Shown here piece by piece: positions 1-9,284 of a DNA stretch of 64,000 nt (its first letter is position 1; each line of letters begins with the position of its first letter). The position numbers and the translations under genes were made by a program. The notes under the pieces are model-generated. The model was not told where the DNA came from. It saw only the letters and a list, made by a program, of their open reading frames with translations, and searched no databases. Source of the DNA: Gemmatimonadota bacterium (GTDB taxonomy: Bacteria; Gemmatimonadota; Gemmatimonadetes; Longimicrobiales; Gaopeijiaceae); NCBI GenBank assembly GCA_041390125.1, contig JAWKQN010000009.1:186001-250000 (forward strand), written 5' to 3'.

Positions 1-79
1 CTACGAGGAGCTGTCGCGCAGACCCTGCTTCCTCTGCGTGCGGGCCCGACGCTGACTGCTGCGTCCGGATCCCGGCGGG

Positions 80-766
80 TCAGCTGCGCGCCCGCACCTC
101 GGCCAGCCGCATCTCCACCATCGGGCGCTGCAGGTCGCCTTCCTCGAGGTCGTCGAGCACGCGCTGGTAGAGCGCGGCTGCACCCGAATTGTCGCCTTCC
201 TGGGCCAGCAACCGGGCGGCGTCCAACCGGGCCTCCGTGGCCTGGAACGGCAGGTCCGCGGCATCCGCCACGCGGCGGTACACCCGGATGGCGTCGTCCA
301 TGCGTCCGGCGTTCTCGTAGGCGGCACCGAGCAGCATCCCACCCTGCAGGTTGACCGGATCGTCCAGGTCGCTGACGGTCGGCTCCAGCACGACGATGGC
401 CTGCGCCGGATCGCCCGAGTCCAGATGGAGCTGACCGAGCAGCAGACGGGCCTCGGCCGCGGACGGGGTTCCGCCGAAGCGCTCCAGGAAGGTGTTCAGC
501 TCTCCACGGGCGGCGTCGCGGTCGCCCATGCCGATGGTGGCCTGGATGCGCTCGAGCTCCCCCACGGCCTGGAGGTCCACGCCCTGCTGGAAGGACCGCC
601 AATACCACAGGCCCCCGATGAGCACCACCAGCACCACGCCGGCGATGGTCAGGAGCTGACGGTTCTTCTGCGCCCAGTCGGAGGCTTGGACCACGCCGCT
701 GATGAAGGCGTCGTCCGGATTGTCTTCGACCCGTTGCGGGGTCGCGGCTGTGGGGCGCTTGGCCAT
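80..766 (-). CDS. Membrane-anchored TPR protein (YfgM-like)
   Basis: A 228-residue protein with a short charged N-terminus, one membrane segment at about residues 38-56, and then tetratricopeptide-type helical repeats to the end. This cytoplasmic tail, single anchor and exposed TPR layout is that of YfgM-like proteins, which sit beside the Sec translocon and help periplasmic chaperones; that role is inferred from architecture only. The start is the first ATG of the frame; I see no strong Shine-Dalgarno sequence. The next gene upstream on the same strand begins its stop codon about 140 bases away, so it is probably transcribed separately. It could also be a generic TPR scaffold protein. Confidence 0.75.
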   Translation of the reverse strand: MAKRPTAATPQRVEDNPDDAFISGVVQASDWAQKNRQLLTIAGVVLVVLIGGLWYWRSFQQGVDLQAVGELERIQATIGMGDRDAARGELNTFLERFGGTPSAAEARLLLGQLHLDSGDPAQAIVVLEPTVSDLDDPVNLQGGMLLGAAYENAGRMDDAIRVYRRVADAADLPFQATEARLDAARLLAQEGDNSGAAALYQRVLDDLEEGDLQRPMVEMRLAEVRARS

Positions 767-905
767 CGGAGCGATCGGTCTCGAAAAGGGTCGGAGGACA
801 GACCGTCTAAGCTAAGGGGCGCCCGTCCAGGGTCAATCCAAGCGCCCGCATCCACGCGAACCGGCCCTGCCTCGAGGACGCGGGAGCGCCGCGCTTCCGG
901 ACCCC

Positions 906-2117
906 CTACCCCGCCGCCGGACCCCGCCGCAGCGCCGGGTGCAGCGCGAGGAGCGTCCCCAGCAGCAGGACGGGCGCGCAGAGCTGGCCGGCTCGCACGG
1001 GCCCGTACAGGTCGCCCAACCACCCGGGCACCATGAGCGCCACGGAGGCCACGGACCAGGCCAGCCCCATCACGATGCCCGCTCCGACGGCGGCGCCGGT
1101 CGGCAGGAGCTCCTGCGCCATGACCACGATGGGTGGCAGCAGCGCCATGTTGAGGAACCCGGCCGCCAGGATGGCCACCACGCCGCCGGGGCTCCCCGGG
1201 GGCAGCGTGAGCGCCAGGAAGTGCGCGGGCGCGCCCAGCAGCGTCAGGATGACCATCAGACGGCCCCGGTCCATGCGGTCCGTCAGCACCCCCGAGGTCA
1301 GCGTGCCCAGGGCCTGCGCGCCCAGATAGAGCGTGAGGGCGAGCGCGCGGGCGTTCTGCGAGCCCCCCGCCTGATCGACGATGATCGGCTCCAGCGTGAG
1401 GAACGTGCGCTGCACGAACGCCGACAGCGCGCTGATGCCGAACAGGAGGCCCAGGGGGCCCTTGAGCGTGCGGATCACCTCGAGCGGCATGGGCGGCCGG
1501 GGCGCCCGCCCATCCGCCGCACCGCCCGGGACCAGCGGCCAGAGCGCCAGGCACAGCACCAGGCCCGGGATCATCGCCAGCCACAGCCCGCCCAGCCCGA
1601 AGGCGGCGACCGTGGTCACGGCCAGGAACGGGCCCACGGCATACCCGGCCGCGCCTCCGAACGAGAAGATGGACAGGCGCACGCCGCTGCCCCGCCCGTC
1701 CGCGACCCGGGTGGCGAGGGAGGCGCCCGGGGGGTGGAACGCGGCCGCGCCCAGACCACCGACCAGGAGAAGGGCCACCAGCAGCGGATAGCTGGGCGCC
1801 AGCCCGATCAGGGAGAGGAAGACGGCCGAAAGCGCCGGGCCCAGCAGGACGAACGGCTTGCGCCCGACCCGATCGGCCAGGTACCCCAGGAAGGGCTGGG
1901 GAAACGAGGTGGCCAGGGAGAGCAGCATCGCCAGGCTGGCGGCCCGCGCGATGGACAGGCCGTGCTTGTCCATCAGGTCCGGGAGCAGCGGGGCCAGGAA
2001 GCCCACGTAGGCGTCGGTGACGCCATGCGCCAGGGCGATGGCAAAGGCCGCCTGGGTGGTGCGGACCGCCAGGCGCTGGACGGAGGGGTCGGCGGGCTCG
2101 GCGGTGCGGACGGCCAC
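906..2117 (-). CDS. MFS transporter, fosmidomycin-resistance (Fsr)-like
   Basis: A 403-residue major facilitator with about 12 hydrophobic segments. The loop after TM2 carries the MFS motif A form GYLADRVGRKP, and a later FHPPGASLA resembles the FHP(E)S motif of E. coli Fsr, an exporter of fosmidomycin. The family link is from motif memory and the substrate is unknown. I chose the GTG at 2117 because GGAG lies 4 bases upstream and the protein then has normal MFS length. The same frame runs on to an ATG at 2282, but the extra 55 residues are low-complexity Arg/Pro-rich. It is divergent from the gamma-glutamyltransferase gene, with about 190 bases between the starts. Confidence 0.85.
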   Translation of the reverse strand: MAVRTAEPADPSVQRLAVRTTQAAFAIALAHGVTDAYVGFLAPLLPDLMDKHGLSIARAASLAMLLSLATSFPQPFLGYLADRVGRKPFVLLGPALSAVFLSLIGLAPSYPLLVALLLVGGLGAAAFHPPGASLATRVADGRGSGVRLSIFSFGGAAGYAVGPFLAVTTVAAFGLGGLWLAMIPGLVLCLALWPLVPGGAADGRAPRPPMPLEVIRTLKGPLGLLFGISALSAFVQRTFLTLEPIIVDQAGGSQNARALALTLYLGAQALGTLTSGVLTDRMDRGRLMVILTLLGAPAHFLALTLPPGSPGGVVAILAAGFLNMALLPPIVVMAQELLPTGAAVGAGIVMGLAWSVASVALMVPGWLGDLYGPVRAGQLCAPVLLLGTLLALHPALRRGPAAG

Positions 2118-2308
2118 GGGGCTCCGGCGTGGGACGGGCAGTGGGGCGCGCGGGTCGCAAGGGATCGCAGGGGACGCGCGCGAAGCGCTCGGGAACCCCG
2201 TCTGGCGCGAGCGGTTCCCGGGGCTCAGCTTGGGGTCCCAGGGGCGACGCTGCCTGCCGCTCCCCTGCCCCGTTCGCCCCACGCTCCGCCTCCACGGGAG
2301 AAGAACGC

Positions 2309-4054
2309 ATGGCCCGGTCCGCCTCTGCGGGCGCCTCCGTCCTGATCGCGCTCGCCGCGCTCACGTCCTGCACCGCCCCGGCCGCCGACGCCGGTGCGGC
2401 CCAGGCGGACGAAGGCCCCGTCTTCCCCGACCAGAACCGTCCCGACGTGCGCGGGCTGTCGGGCGCGCTGTCCTCCGACCACCCGCTCGCCACCGCCGCC
2501 GGGTACGAGGTCCTGCGCCGCGGGGGCAACGCCATGGATGCGGCCATCACCATGGCCGGGGTCCTCGCCGTGACCCGCCCGCACATGAACGGGGTGGGCG
2601 GTGACGCCTTCGCGTTGATCTACGACGCCGAGAGCGGCACGGTCTCCGCGCTCAACGGGAGTGGGGCCGCGGGCGCCCTGGCGACGCCCGCCTTCTTCGC
2701 GCAAGCCGGGGACACGGCCATGCCGCAGGTCGGTCCCCGCAGCGTGAGCGTTCCGGGCGCCGTGCGGGCCTGGGAGGACGCGCTGGCGCGCTTCGGCACC
2801 CTCTCCCTCGCCGAGGCGCTCCAGCCGGCCATCCACTATGCCCGGGACGGCTTTCCCGTCTCCACGCGCCTGGCCCAGGACATCGAGGAACAGGGCGGCG
2901 ACCTGGACGATGCCGGTCGGGCCCAGTACCTGCCGGGCGGCGTCCCTCCGGCGGTGGGCAGCCTGCTCAAGAACCCGGCCCTGGCCGAGACGCTGGAGCG
3001 CATCGCGACCCAGGGCTCCGGGGGCTTCTACGAGGGGCCGGTCGCGCGAAGCATCGCCGACCTCCTGGAGTCCCGGGGCGGCTACCTGCGGACCGGCGAT
3101 CTGGCCTCCCATCGCTCGCAATGGGTCGATCCGCTGTCGATGACGTACCAGGGCTACCGCATGCTGGTCATGCCGCCCAACACGCAAGGGTTCGCGCAGC
3201 TCCAGCAATTCGCCATGGCGGAGGAATTCGACCTCGTGGGCATGGGTCCCCAGAGCGCGGACTACTGGCACACGCTGATCGAGCTGAAGAAGCTGGCCTT
3301 CGCCGACCGGGACGCCTGGGCCGCCGACCCGGACATGGCCGAACTCCCGATCGATCAACTGCTTGACCCTGATTATCTGAGGCAACGCGCGAGCATGGTG
3401 GACCCGGAGCATGCCGCCACGGACGTGACGACGGGGGTCCCGCGACCGGGTGTCGCGGCGGACGCCTCGGCGCACGGCGACGAGGCCGACGGGGGGGACA
3501 CCGTCTACCTCACGGTCGTGGACCAGTGGGGCAACGCCGTGAGCTGGATCCAGAGCCTGTTCGCAGGGTTCGGGTCGGGGGTCTTCGATCCCGAGACCGG
3601 CGTCATGCTGCAGAACCGGGGCGCGCTGTTCACGCTCGAGGAGGGCCATCCGAACCAGGTGGCGCCGGGCAAGCGGCCCTACCACACGCTGTCGCCGATG
3701 ATGGCCCTGCACGGGGACGGCACCTTCGCCTTCACCATGGGCACACCCGGAGGGGACTCGCAGACGCAGTCGCTGCTCGCGATCACCAACAACCTGCTGC
3801 TCTTCGGGATGACGCCCCAACAGGCGATCGAGGCGCCCCGCTACCGATCGAACTCCGGCACGTCCGTCTCGTTGGAGGACCGCTTCCCGGCCGCCCTGCG
3901 AGCCGAGCTGGAGCGGAGGGGCCATCGCATCCGCCTGGTGCATGGCTGGACGGCCACCTTCGGAGGCGCCCAGATGATCGTGCTGGACCGCGACAACGGG
4001 GTCCGGACCGTGGCGTCCGATCCCCGGCGCGAAGCCTACGGATTGGCCTACTGA
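2309..4054 (+). CDS. ggt: Gamma-glutamyltransferase, lipoprotein form
   Basis: A 581-residue enzyme of the gamma-glutamyltranspeptidase family, which cleaves glutathione-type gamma-glutamyl bonds and is made as a precursor that cuts itself into two subunits. The N-terminus is a lipoprotein signal with lipobox LTSC (Cys21), so it is probably anchored on the periplasmic side. The large-subunit signature (RRGGNAMDAAI, then GVGGDAF) is clear. The self-cleavage and catalytic threonine is Thr398 in DTVYLTVVD, followed by PYHTLSPMM and GTPGGDSQTQS of the small subunit. The ATG at 2309 has GGGAG 8 bases upstream. In an organism that may use bacillithiol (bshC at 45 kb), the physiological substrate need not be glutathione. 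Confidence 0.93.
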   Translation: MARSASAGASVLIALAALTSCTAPAADAGAAQADEGPVFPDQNRPDVRGLSGALSSDHPLATAAGYEVLRRGGNAMDAAITMAGVLAVTRPHMNGVGGDAFALIYDAESGTVSALNGSGAAGALATPAFFAQAGDTAMPQVGPRSVSVPGAVRAWEDALARFGTLSLAEALQPAIHYARDGFPVSTRLAQDIEEQGGDLDDAGRAQYLPGGVPPAVGSLLKNPALAETLERIATQGSGGFYEGPVARSIADLLESRGGYLRTGDLASHRSQWVDPLSMTYQGYRMLVMPPNTQGFAQLQQFAMAEEFDLVGMGPQSADYWHTLIELKKLAFADRDAWAADPDMAELPIDQLLDPDYLRQRASMVDPEHAATDVTTGVPRPGVAADASAHGDEADGGDTVYLTVVDQWGNAVSWIQSLFAGFGSGVFDPETGVMLQNRGALFTLEEGHPNQVAPGKRPYHTLSPMMALHGDGTFAFTMGTPGGDSQTQSLLAITNNLLLFGMTPQQAIEAPRYRSNSGTSVSLEDRFPAALRAELERRGHRIRLVHGWTATFGGAQMIVLDRDNGVRTVASDPRREAYGLAY

Positions 4055-4095
4055 TCGGCAGAGGAGACGGGACGAGCGCGATGGCGGGAGACGGA

Positions 4096-4488
4096 ATGCG
4101 CCTGGAGAGCCGCGTGGGCGTGATCGCGGCCGTGCTGGGGTTCACGGGTGTGGCGTTGGGCGCCTTCGGAACGCACGCACTGGGGGGAACGGTCCCGCCT
4201 CCGCGGCTGGAGACGTGGGAGACCGCGGTGCGCTACCACCTCATCCACGCCGTCGTGCTCGTGGCGGTGGCCGTTCTGGCCCGCACGGCCCCCACCCGTG
4301 CGCTGGCGCTGGCCGGCGTCCTGTTGCCGGTGGGCGTGCTGGTCTTCGCGGGCACGCTCTACCTGCTCGTCCTGCTCGACCTGCCCGTCCTGGGCGCGGT
4401 CACCCCTCTGGGGGGGATCCTGCTCCTCGCGGGCTGGATGGCCGTGGGGGCGCACTTCCTGGCGCTGGGGAGGAACCGCGGCGGCTGA
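4096..4488 (+). CDS. DUF423 (YgdD-like) membrane protein
   Basis: A 130-residue protein of four hydrophobic segments that matches the DUF423 family: the N-terminal ALGAFGTHAL, a conserved YHLIHA after the first helix, and the late TPLGGILLLAGW are all typical. Its function is not established. I take the ATG at 4096 because GGGAG lies 5 bases upstream; an in-frame ATG at 4081 would add five residues but has only a distant GAGGAG. It lies about 40 bases downstream of ggt on the same strand and could be cotranscribed. It converges with the lipoprotein gene ending at 4565. Confidence 0.85.
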   Translation: MRLESRVGVIAAVLGFTGVALGAFGTHALGGTVPPPRLETWETAVRYHLIHAVVLVAVAVLARTAPTRALALAGVLLPVGVLVFAGTLYLLVLLDLPVLGAVTPLGGILLLAGWMAVGAHFLALGRNRGG

Positions 4489-4564
4489 GGCCGACGCGAT
4501 CCCGACGTCGTCCCCGCCCGCCCCGAGGACGTTCGGTATCCCGCCCCAGGGGCACCCCCGCCGT

Positions 4565-4996
4565 TCAACGCGCCCGCAGCACGGCCCGGTAGTTCGGATC
4601 GATCACCAGTCGTAGCCGGGCGTCCGGTCCGACCTCCTCGATCCGGTTGGACGTGGTCCGCCGCCCGCCGGCATTGATGATCAGCGCCCGGGCGGTGGGT
4701 CCGTCGCGGTAGAGCGGGACGTCCAGGCTGCGACCCGGATCGACCGTGGCCAGCAGCTCGGTGTCGACGCCCACGCCCCACTGCATGCGCACCGCGACGG
4801 CCATCTCGAAGTCGTTCTCGATGGTCAGGGTGAGTGCCTCTCCGCCCACGAACCCGTCGAAGGGGTCGGGGTCGGGCGCGGGCGCTCCCTGGCTGGCGCA
4901 GCCGACGGCGAAGAGCCCGAGCCCGGACAGGAGCACCGCACGCCCGACGCGACGTCGGGCCGCGCGGCCCCACGAACGGATGGTCACGGCTCGCAT
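4565..4996 (-). CDS. Small predicted lipoprotein, unknown function
   Basis: A 143-residue protein with a twin-Arg-rich n-region, a hydrophobic stretch, and the lipobox AVGC (Cys33). The mature part, about 110 residues, looks like a single beta-sandwich domain: TLTIENDF, then an aliphatic strand pattern, and a conserved-looking NRIEEVGPDARLRLVIDP near the end. I do not recognise the family. The ATG at 4996 is favoured by a strong GGAGG 8 bases upstream; the frame is open a further 20 codons but without lipoprotein sense. It is the last gene on the minus strand after argB, about 118 bases downstream, and may be outside the arginine operon. Confidence 0.7.
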   Translation of the reverse strand: MRAVTIRSWGRAARRRVGRAVLLSGLGLFAVGCASQGAPAPDPDPFDGFVGGEALTLTIENDFEMAVAVRMQWGVGVDTELLATVDPGRSLDVPLYRDGPTARALIINAGGRRTTSNRIEEVGPDARLRLVIDPNYRAVLRAR

Positions 4997-5114
4997 CTTC
5001 GACCCCTCCTTCCCGTCCCCTGGGTTCGCGGAGGCGGGTCGGCACCCACGCGGCATGCCGACGAGGCCGACCGCCGCGAAGCCGGGCGTTCCGGTGTCGC
5101 CCGCGGCAGCCAGC

Positions 5115-6041
5115 CTACGCGCTCACCTCGGCCGGTGCCATCTGGGACACGTCCGGGACGACCAGGGTTCCGGACCCCTCGTTGGTGAACACCTCGAGCA
5201 GGAGCGAGTCGGGCACCTTGTACGAGATCACGTGCACGCGGCGCACCCCGGCGTCGATCGCCGACCGGATGGCGGCCGCCTTGGGCAGCATGCCGCCCGC
5301 GAGCGAGCCGGCTTCCGCCAGGCGGTCGAGCCCGTCCAGGTCCGTGTAGGAGACGAGGGAGTCGGGATCGGCCGCGTCGCGCAGCACGCCCGGGGCACCG
5401 GTCAGGATGATCCACTTCTCGGCCTGGATGGCCCCGGCCAGCGCGGAGGCGATGGTGTCGGCGTTGATGTTGAGGATCTCGCCCTGGTCGTCGGCGGAGA
5501 TGGGGCTCACCACCGGGACGAAGCCTTCCTCCAGGATGCGACGCAGCACGTTGGCGTCCACCGAGACGATGTCCCCGACGTAGCCGTAGTCCACCGGGTC
5601 GCCGGAGGCGGTCCGCTTCGGCGGACGCCGCACCGCCCGGATGAGGCCCGCATCCACGCCCGAGATGCCCAGGGCGGGCACGTCCAGCTCCCGGCACCGC
5701 GCCACGATGGCCGTGTTCACGGTCCCGTTGAGCACCATGGTCGCCACGTCCCGCATGGGGCCGTCGGTGACGCGCCGGCCGTCCACGAACGGGCTGTCGA
5801 CCCCCATGCTCTGGGCCACCTCGGTCATCTGGCGGCCCCCGCCGTGGACCAGCACCACGCGGATGCCGAGCCGGTGGAGGATTCCCACCTGCTCCAGCAG
5901 CGAGCGGCCGAGCGCGGGATCGGTGAAGACCTCGCCACCGGCCTTGATGACGAACGTCTTGCCCTGGAACAGGCGCAGATAGGGAACGGCGCGGCGGAGC
6001 GCCAGCACGGCGCTGGCGGAGCCGTCGGAACCGGGGGTCAT
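5115..6041 (-). CDS. argB: N-acylglutamate kinase
   Basis: A 308-residue amino-acid kinase that phosphorylates the gamma-carboxyl of N-acetyl- (or N-succinyl-) L-glutamate, the second step of arginine synthesis. Visible landmarks are FVIKAGGE near the N-terminus (catalytic Lys), VLVHGGGRQM (acyl-glutamate and nucleotide loop), NGTVNTAIV, and the C-terminal LAGGMLPKAAA segment. The ATG at 6041 overlaps the argF' stop as ATGA, which fixes the start; the frame is open further upstream only inside argF'. It is the last gene of the operon. Whether the acyl group is acetyl or succinyl cannot be read from this gene alone and depends on ArgF'. Confidence 0.93.
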   Translation of the reverse strand: MTPGSDGSASAVLALRRAVPYLRLFQGKTFVIKAGGEVFTDPALGRSLLEQVGILHRLGIRVVLVHGGGRQMTEVAQSMGVDSPFVDGRRVTDGPMRDVATMVLNGTVNTAIVARCRELDVPALGISGVDAGLIRAVRRPPKRTASGDPVDYGYVGDIVSVDANVLRRILEEGFVPVVSPISADDQGEILNINADTIASALAGAIQAEKWIILTGAPGVLRDAADPDSLVSYTDLDGLDRLAEAGSLAGGMLPKAAAIRSAIDAGVRRVHVISYKVPDSLLLEVFTNEGSGTLVVPDVSQMAPAEVSA

Positions 6042-7048
6042 CGCGAAGAGCCTCCGAGCAGGTCGAGGAGAATGGCTTTCTGGACGTGCAGACGGTTGCC
6101 GGCCTGACGGACGACGCGGGAGCGAGGGCCGTCGAGGATCTCGTCGGCCACCACCACGTTGCGGCGGACGGGCAGGCAGTGCATGAAGACGGCCTCCGGG
6201 CGGGCCGGCCGGAACCACGACTCGCGCACACACCAGTCCCGCAGGCCGGCCCGGAGACCACGCTCGGCCTCGGCCTCACCGTAGTGGCGGGGCGACTGCC
6301 AGGACTTGGCGTACAGGACGTGGGCGCCGTCCAGGGCGGCCTCGCGGTCGTCGGTCTCGCGCACGGTGCCGCCGGACGCGGCCGCCAGGGCGCGGGCGCT
6401 GTCCATAACAGGATCCGGCAACCCGAAGCCGTCGGGACGCAGCACCGTGACGTCCATGCCTCGCATCGCCGCCATGCGCACCACCGCGGACGGGACGGCC
6501 AGCGGCAGCGCCTTGGGGTGGTAGGCCCACGACAGCACGAAGCGACCCCCCGCCCGCGGGACCTCGAGGTCGTCCAGGGTCTTCCAGTCGCCGAGCGCCT
6601 GGCAGGGGTGGTTCATGGCGGACTCGAGGTTGACCACCGGCACGCTGGAATGGCGCACGACCGCACCCATCAGGGGCTCGGCCTGGTCGAGCACGAGGGA
6701 GCAGCCCTCCGGGAACGCCCGCACCCCCAGCACGTCGCAGTACTCACCCAGCACCGGGATGGCTTCGCGGATGTGCTCGGCGGCCTCGCCGTCCATGGTC
6801 ACGCCCTCCCGGAGCTCCAGCTTCCAGGTGCCCTGACCGGGAGCCAGCACGAAGCTGCTCCCGCCGAGCTGGGCCATCCCGGCCTGGAAGGAGGACAGGG
6901 TGCGCAGCGAGGGGTTGAAGAACAGCAGGCCCAGGACCCGGCCGCGCAGATCGTCCCGGCGCGGGTGCCGCTCGAGCTCGGAGGCGGAAGCCAGGAGGGC
7001 CTCCACGGCGGAGGGCTGCAGAGCCCCCAGATCGGTGAAGTGGCGCAC
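6038..7048 (-). CDS. argF': N-acylornithine carbamoyltransferase (AOTCase/SOTCase type)
   Basis: A 336-residue transcarbamylase that carbamoylates N-acetyl- or N-succinyl-ornithine instead of free ornithine. It carries the carbamoyl-phosphate motif SLRT (47-50), HPCQ (147-150) and HCLPVRRN. The blocks SWAYHPKALPLAVP and VLYAKSW are those of Xanthomonas AOTCase and Bacteroides SOTCase, not of ordinary OTCase. The acyl-selecting loop reads MDGEAAEHI; by my alignment from memory, the residue that is Glu92 in AOTCase and Pro90 in SOTCase is Ala90 here, so the acyl group is undecided. The GTG start at 7048 follows argD by 23 bases. The use of an acylated intermediate means a separate deacylase must act later; none is seen in the window. 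Confidence 0.88.
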   Translation of the reverse strand: MRHFTDLGALQPSAVEALLASASELERHPRRDDLRGRVLGLLFFNPSLRTLSSFQAGMAQLGGSSFVLAPGQGTWKLELREGVTMDGEAAEHIREAIPVLGEYCDVLGVRAFPEGCSLVLDQAEPLMGAVVRHSSVPVVNLESAMNHPCQALGDWKTLDDLEVPRAGGRFVLSWAYHPKALPLAVPSAVVRMAAMRGMDVTVLRPDGFGLPDPVMDSARALAAASGGTVRETDDREAALDGAHVLYAKSWQSPRHYGEAEAERGLRAGLRDWCVRESWFRPARPEAVFMHCLPVRRNVVVADEILDGPRSRVVRQAGNRLHVQKAILLDLLGGSSR

Positions 7049-7071
7049 GGGTGTGGTCGTCCTTGCGGGTC

Positions 7072-8220
7072 TCAGCCGGGGATGGAGAGCAGGGCGCTCG
7101 CCAGCCGGTCGACGTGCGTCTCGTCGATCACGAGGGGCGGCATGAGGCGCACGACGGCAGGGTCCTTGGACGTGCCCGTCAGGATGCCCTGGTCCCGGAG
7201 CGCGCCGACCACCTCCTTGGCGGGGCGGCTGCAGCGCAGTCCGACCAGGAGTCCGCGACCCTGGATGTCCACGACCGGTCCGACCCGGCAGGTGGACCGG
7301 ATGCGGGCGCCCATCTCCGCCACGTGGTCCAGGAAGCCCGGCGCCGACAGCGCGTCCGCCACGGCCACGATGAGGGCGGCGGCCAGCGGGCCGCCCCCGA
7401 ACGTCGTGCCCAGATCGCCCGAGGCGACGGTCGCGCCCACCGCCTCGGTCATGAGGACCGCGCCGGCCGGAAAGCCCCCGGCCAAGCCCTTGGCGGTCGT
7501 GACGAGGTCGGGATCGACCCCCGCGTGCTCGAACGCGAACATCTTGCCGGACCGCGCCATCCCGCACTGGATCTCATCCGCGATGAGAAGGGCGCCGGCT
7601 GCCCGGGACCGCTCCCGCACCGCCTGGAGGAACGCGTCGGGCAGGTCGCGCGCGCCCTGGACCCCCTGCACCGCCTCGACGATCACCGCGGCGACGTCCC
7701 CACCGGCGAGTGCCTGGTCCAGCCCGTCCACGTCCCCGACGGCGACCCAGGTCACGTCGAAGGGCGTGCGGGGGAAGCCGTACCAGGCCGCGCTGCCATA
7801 CGTCACCGCTGCCGACGCCGCGGTGCGACCGTGGAAGGACCCTTCGAGGGCCACGACCCGCGTCCGTCCCGTGGCGCGGAGCGCGAGCCGGAGCGCGTTC
7901 TCGTTGGCCTCGGCCCCGGAGTTGACCAGGAAGACCCGCTCCAGCCCGTCGGGAGCCAGGGCGGCCAACCGCTCATGGGCCCGCCGGCGGACCTCGATGT
8001 CCACCAGGTTGGTCTGGAAGAAGAGCCGGCCCGCCTGATCGGTCAGCGCCCGGACCAGCGCCGGGTGACCGTAGCCCAGGAGCGCCGTGGCGTGTCCGCC
8101 GTAGAAGTCGAGGTAGCGCTCACCCGTGCTGGCGACCACCTCCACCCCGTCGCCTTCGTTGATCTCGATGCCCAGTCGTGCATAGACCGGGAGCTCCGCC
8201 CTCGACGTGGTCAGCTCCAT
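7072..8220 (-). CDS. argD: N-acylornithine aminotransferase
   Basis: A 382-residue class III PLP aminotransferase that converts N-acylglutamate semialdehyde to N-acylornithine with glutamate as amino donor. Landmarks are the N-terminal YLDFYGGHA, NSGAEANENAL (phosphate-binding), LIADEIQCG (Asp that holds the pyridine nitrogen) and the PLP lysine Lys244 in TTAKGLAGGF. The ATG at 8220 overlaps the end of argC by 10 bases. The frame opens another 20 codons upstream inside argC but without ribosome-site support. Its place between argC and argF' fixes the arginine role over the closely related GABA or acetylornithine/succinyldiaminopimelate transaminases. Confidence 0.92.
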   Translation of the reverse strand: MELTTSRAELPVYARLGIEINEGDGVEVVASTGERYLDFYGGHATALLGYGHPALVRALTDQAGRLFFQTNLVDIEVRRRAHERLAALAPDGLERVFLVNSGAEANENALRLALRATGRTRVVALEGSFHGRTAASAAVTYGSAAWYGFPRTPFDVTWVAVGDVDGLDQALAGGDVAAVIVEAVQGVQGARDLPDAFLQAVRERSRAAGALLIADEIQCGMARSGKMFAFEHAGVDPDLVTTAKGLAGGFPAGAVLMTEAVGATVASGDLGTTFGGGPLAAALIVAVADALSAPGFLDHVAEMGARIRSTCRVGPVVDIQGRGLLVGLRCSRPAKEVVGALRDQGILTGTSKDPAVVRLMPPLVIDETHVDRLASALLSIPG

Positions 8221-9284
8221 CCCAGGCCCGGCGTGAGGAGGCCGGTGGACTCGGGCAGCCCGGCCAGACGGTTCATCCACTGGAGCGCTCCGCCCGAGGC
8301 TCCCTTGATCAGGTTGTCCAACGTGGAGACCACGACCGCCTGATCCCCGTCGGCCACCGCCGACATGCAGCAGCGGTTGCTCCCCACCACTTCCTTGAGG
8401 GACGGAGGCGAGGGCCGCACCGTCACGAACGGGTGATCGGCGTAGAACCTTGTCAGCAAATCAGTCAGGTCTCTCGAGCTCATGCGCTGCGTGAGCTCGA
8501 CGTGGAGGGTCGCGTGGATTCCGCGCGCGAACGGGCCCGACGTCGGGACGAACAGCACGCGCGGATCGGACCCATCGGACGCAAGACGCCCGAGCAGCAT
8601 CTCCATCTCCGGCCGGTGCCGGTGCCCAAGCGGGTTGTAGACCCGCATGGAGCCGTGGCGGTCGGGGTGGTGCGTGCCCGGCGTCGGTGAGCGGCCACTG
8701 CCGGTGCTGCCGGTGACGGCGCTCACCCGGACGGGCCCGGCCAGGAGGCCGGCCGCCACCAGCGGCGCCGCCCCCAGCGTGACGCACGTGGTGAAGCAGC
8801 CCGGGTGGGCCACCGGTCCCGCAGGCGTCTCGGGGGTCAGCTCGGGCAGCGCGCAGGTGAAGGCGTCGATCCGCCCCGGCGCCGGGTGCTCGTGACCGTA
8901 GACCGCACGGTAGGCCTCGGCGGTGGGCAGGCGGAAGTCCGCGGACAGGTCCACGAGCAGCAGCTCGTGCCCGGCGGAGTCCGCTGCGGTCAGCAGCTCG
9001 TCCAGGACCGTGGCGGTGGCGCCGTGCGGAAGGCAGGAGAAGACGGCCACCCGCCCCGGCCCGTCCCGTCCCACGATCGACGTGACGTCGGCCTGCGGCA
9101 GGAACGTGGCCCCGGGGAGGACGCCCGTCAGGTGGGGGAACAGCCCCTCGATGGACTCTCCGGCCTGGCCGTGCGCGAAGGCACCGCGGAGCTCCAAGCC
9201 GGGATGGCCGAACAGCAGGCGCATGACCTCGGCGCCCACGTAGCCACTCCCGCCCAGCACCCAGGTGGGGATGGGCTCAGACAC
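8211..9284 (-). CDS. argC: N-acetyl-gamma-glutamyl-phosphate reductase
   Basis: A 357-residue NADPH-dependent reductase that makes N-acylglutamate semialdehyde. The Rossmann motif GGSGYVGAE is at the N-terminus, the catalytic cysteine lies in HPGCFTT, and the C-terminal FVPTSGPFARGI and STLDNLIKGASGGALQ are standard for the family. The GTG at 9284 has GGGAGG about 5 bases upstream and overlaps the upstream stop as GTGTCTGA, which decides the start over the ATG at 9314. Its length and coupling leave little doubt about the call. Confidence 0.94.
   Translation of the reverse strand: MSEPIPTWVLGGSGYVGAEVMRLLFGHPGLELRGAFAHGQAGESIEGLFPHLTGVLPGATFLPQADVTSIVGRDGPGRVAVFSCLPHGATATVLDELLTAADSAGHELLLVDLSADFRLPTAEAYRAVYGHEHPAPGRIDAFTCALPELTPETPAGPVAHPGCFTTCVTLGAAPLVAAGLLAGPVRVSAVTGSTGSGRSPTPGTHHPDRHGSMRVYNPLGHRHRPEMEMLLGRLASDGSDPRVLFVPTSGPFARGIHATLHVELTQRMSSRDLTDLLTRFYADHPFVTVRPSPPSLKEVVGSNRCCMSAVADGDQAVVVSTLDNLIKGASGGALQWMNRLAGLPESTGLLTPGLGWS

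Noticed and set aside
2..55. Possible end of a + strand gene (17 codons then TGA) at the left edge
   Set aside because: Too short to tell from chance; no family can be recognised.
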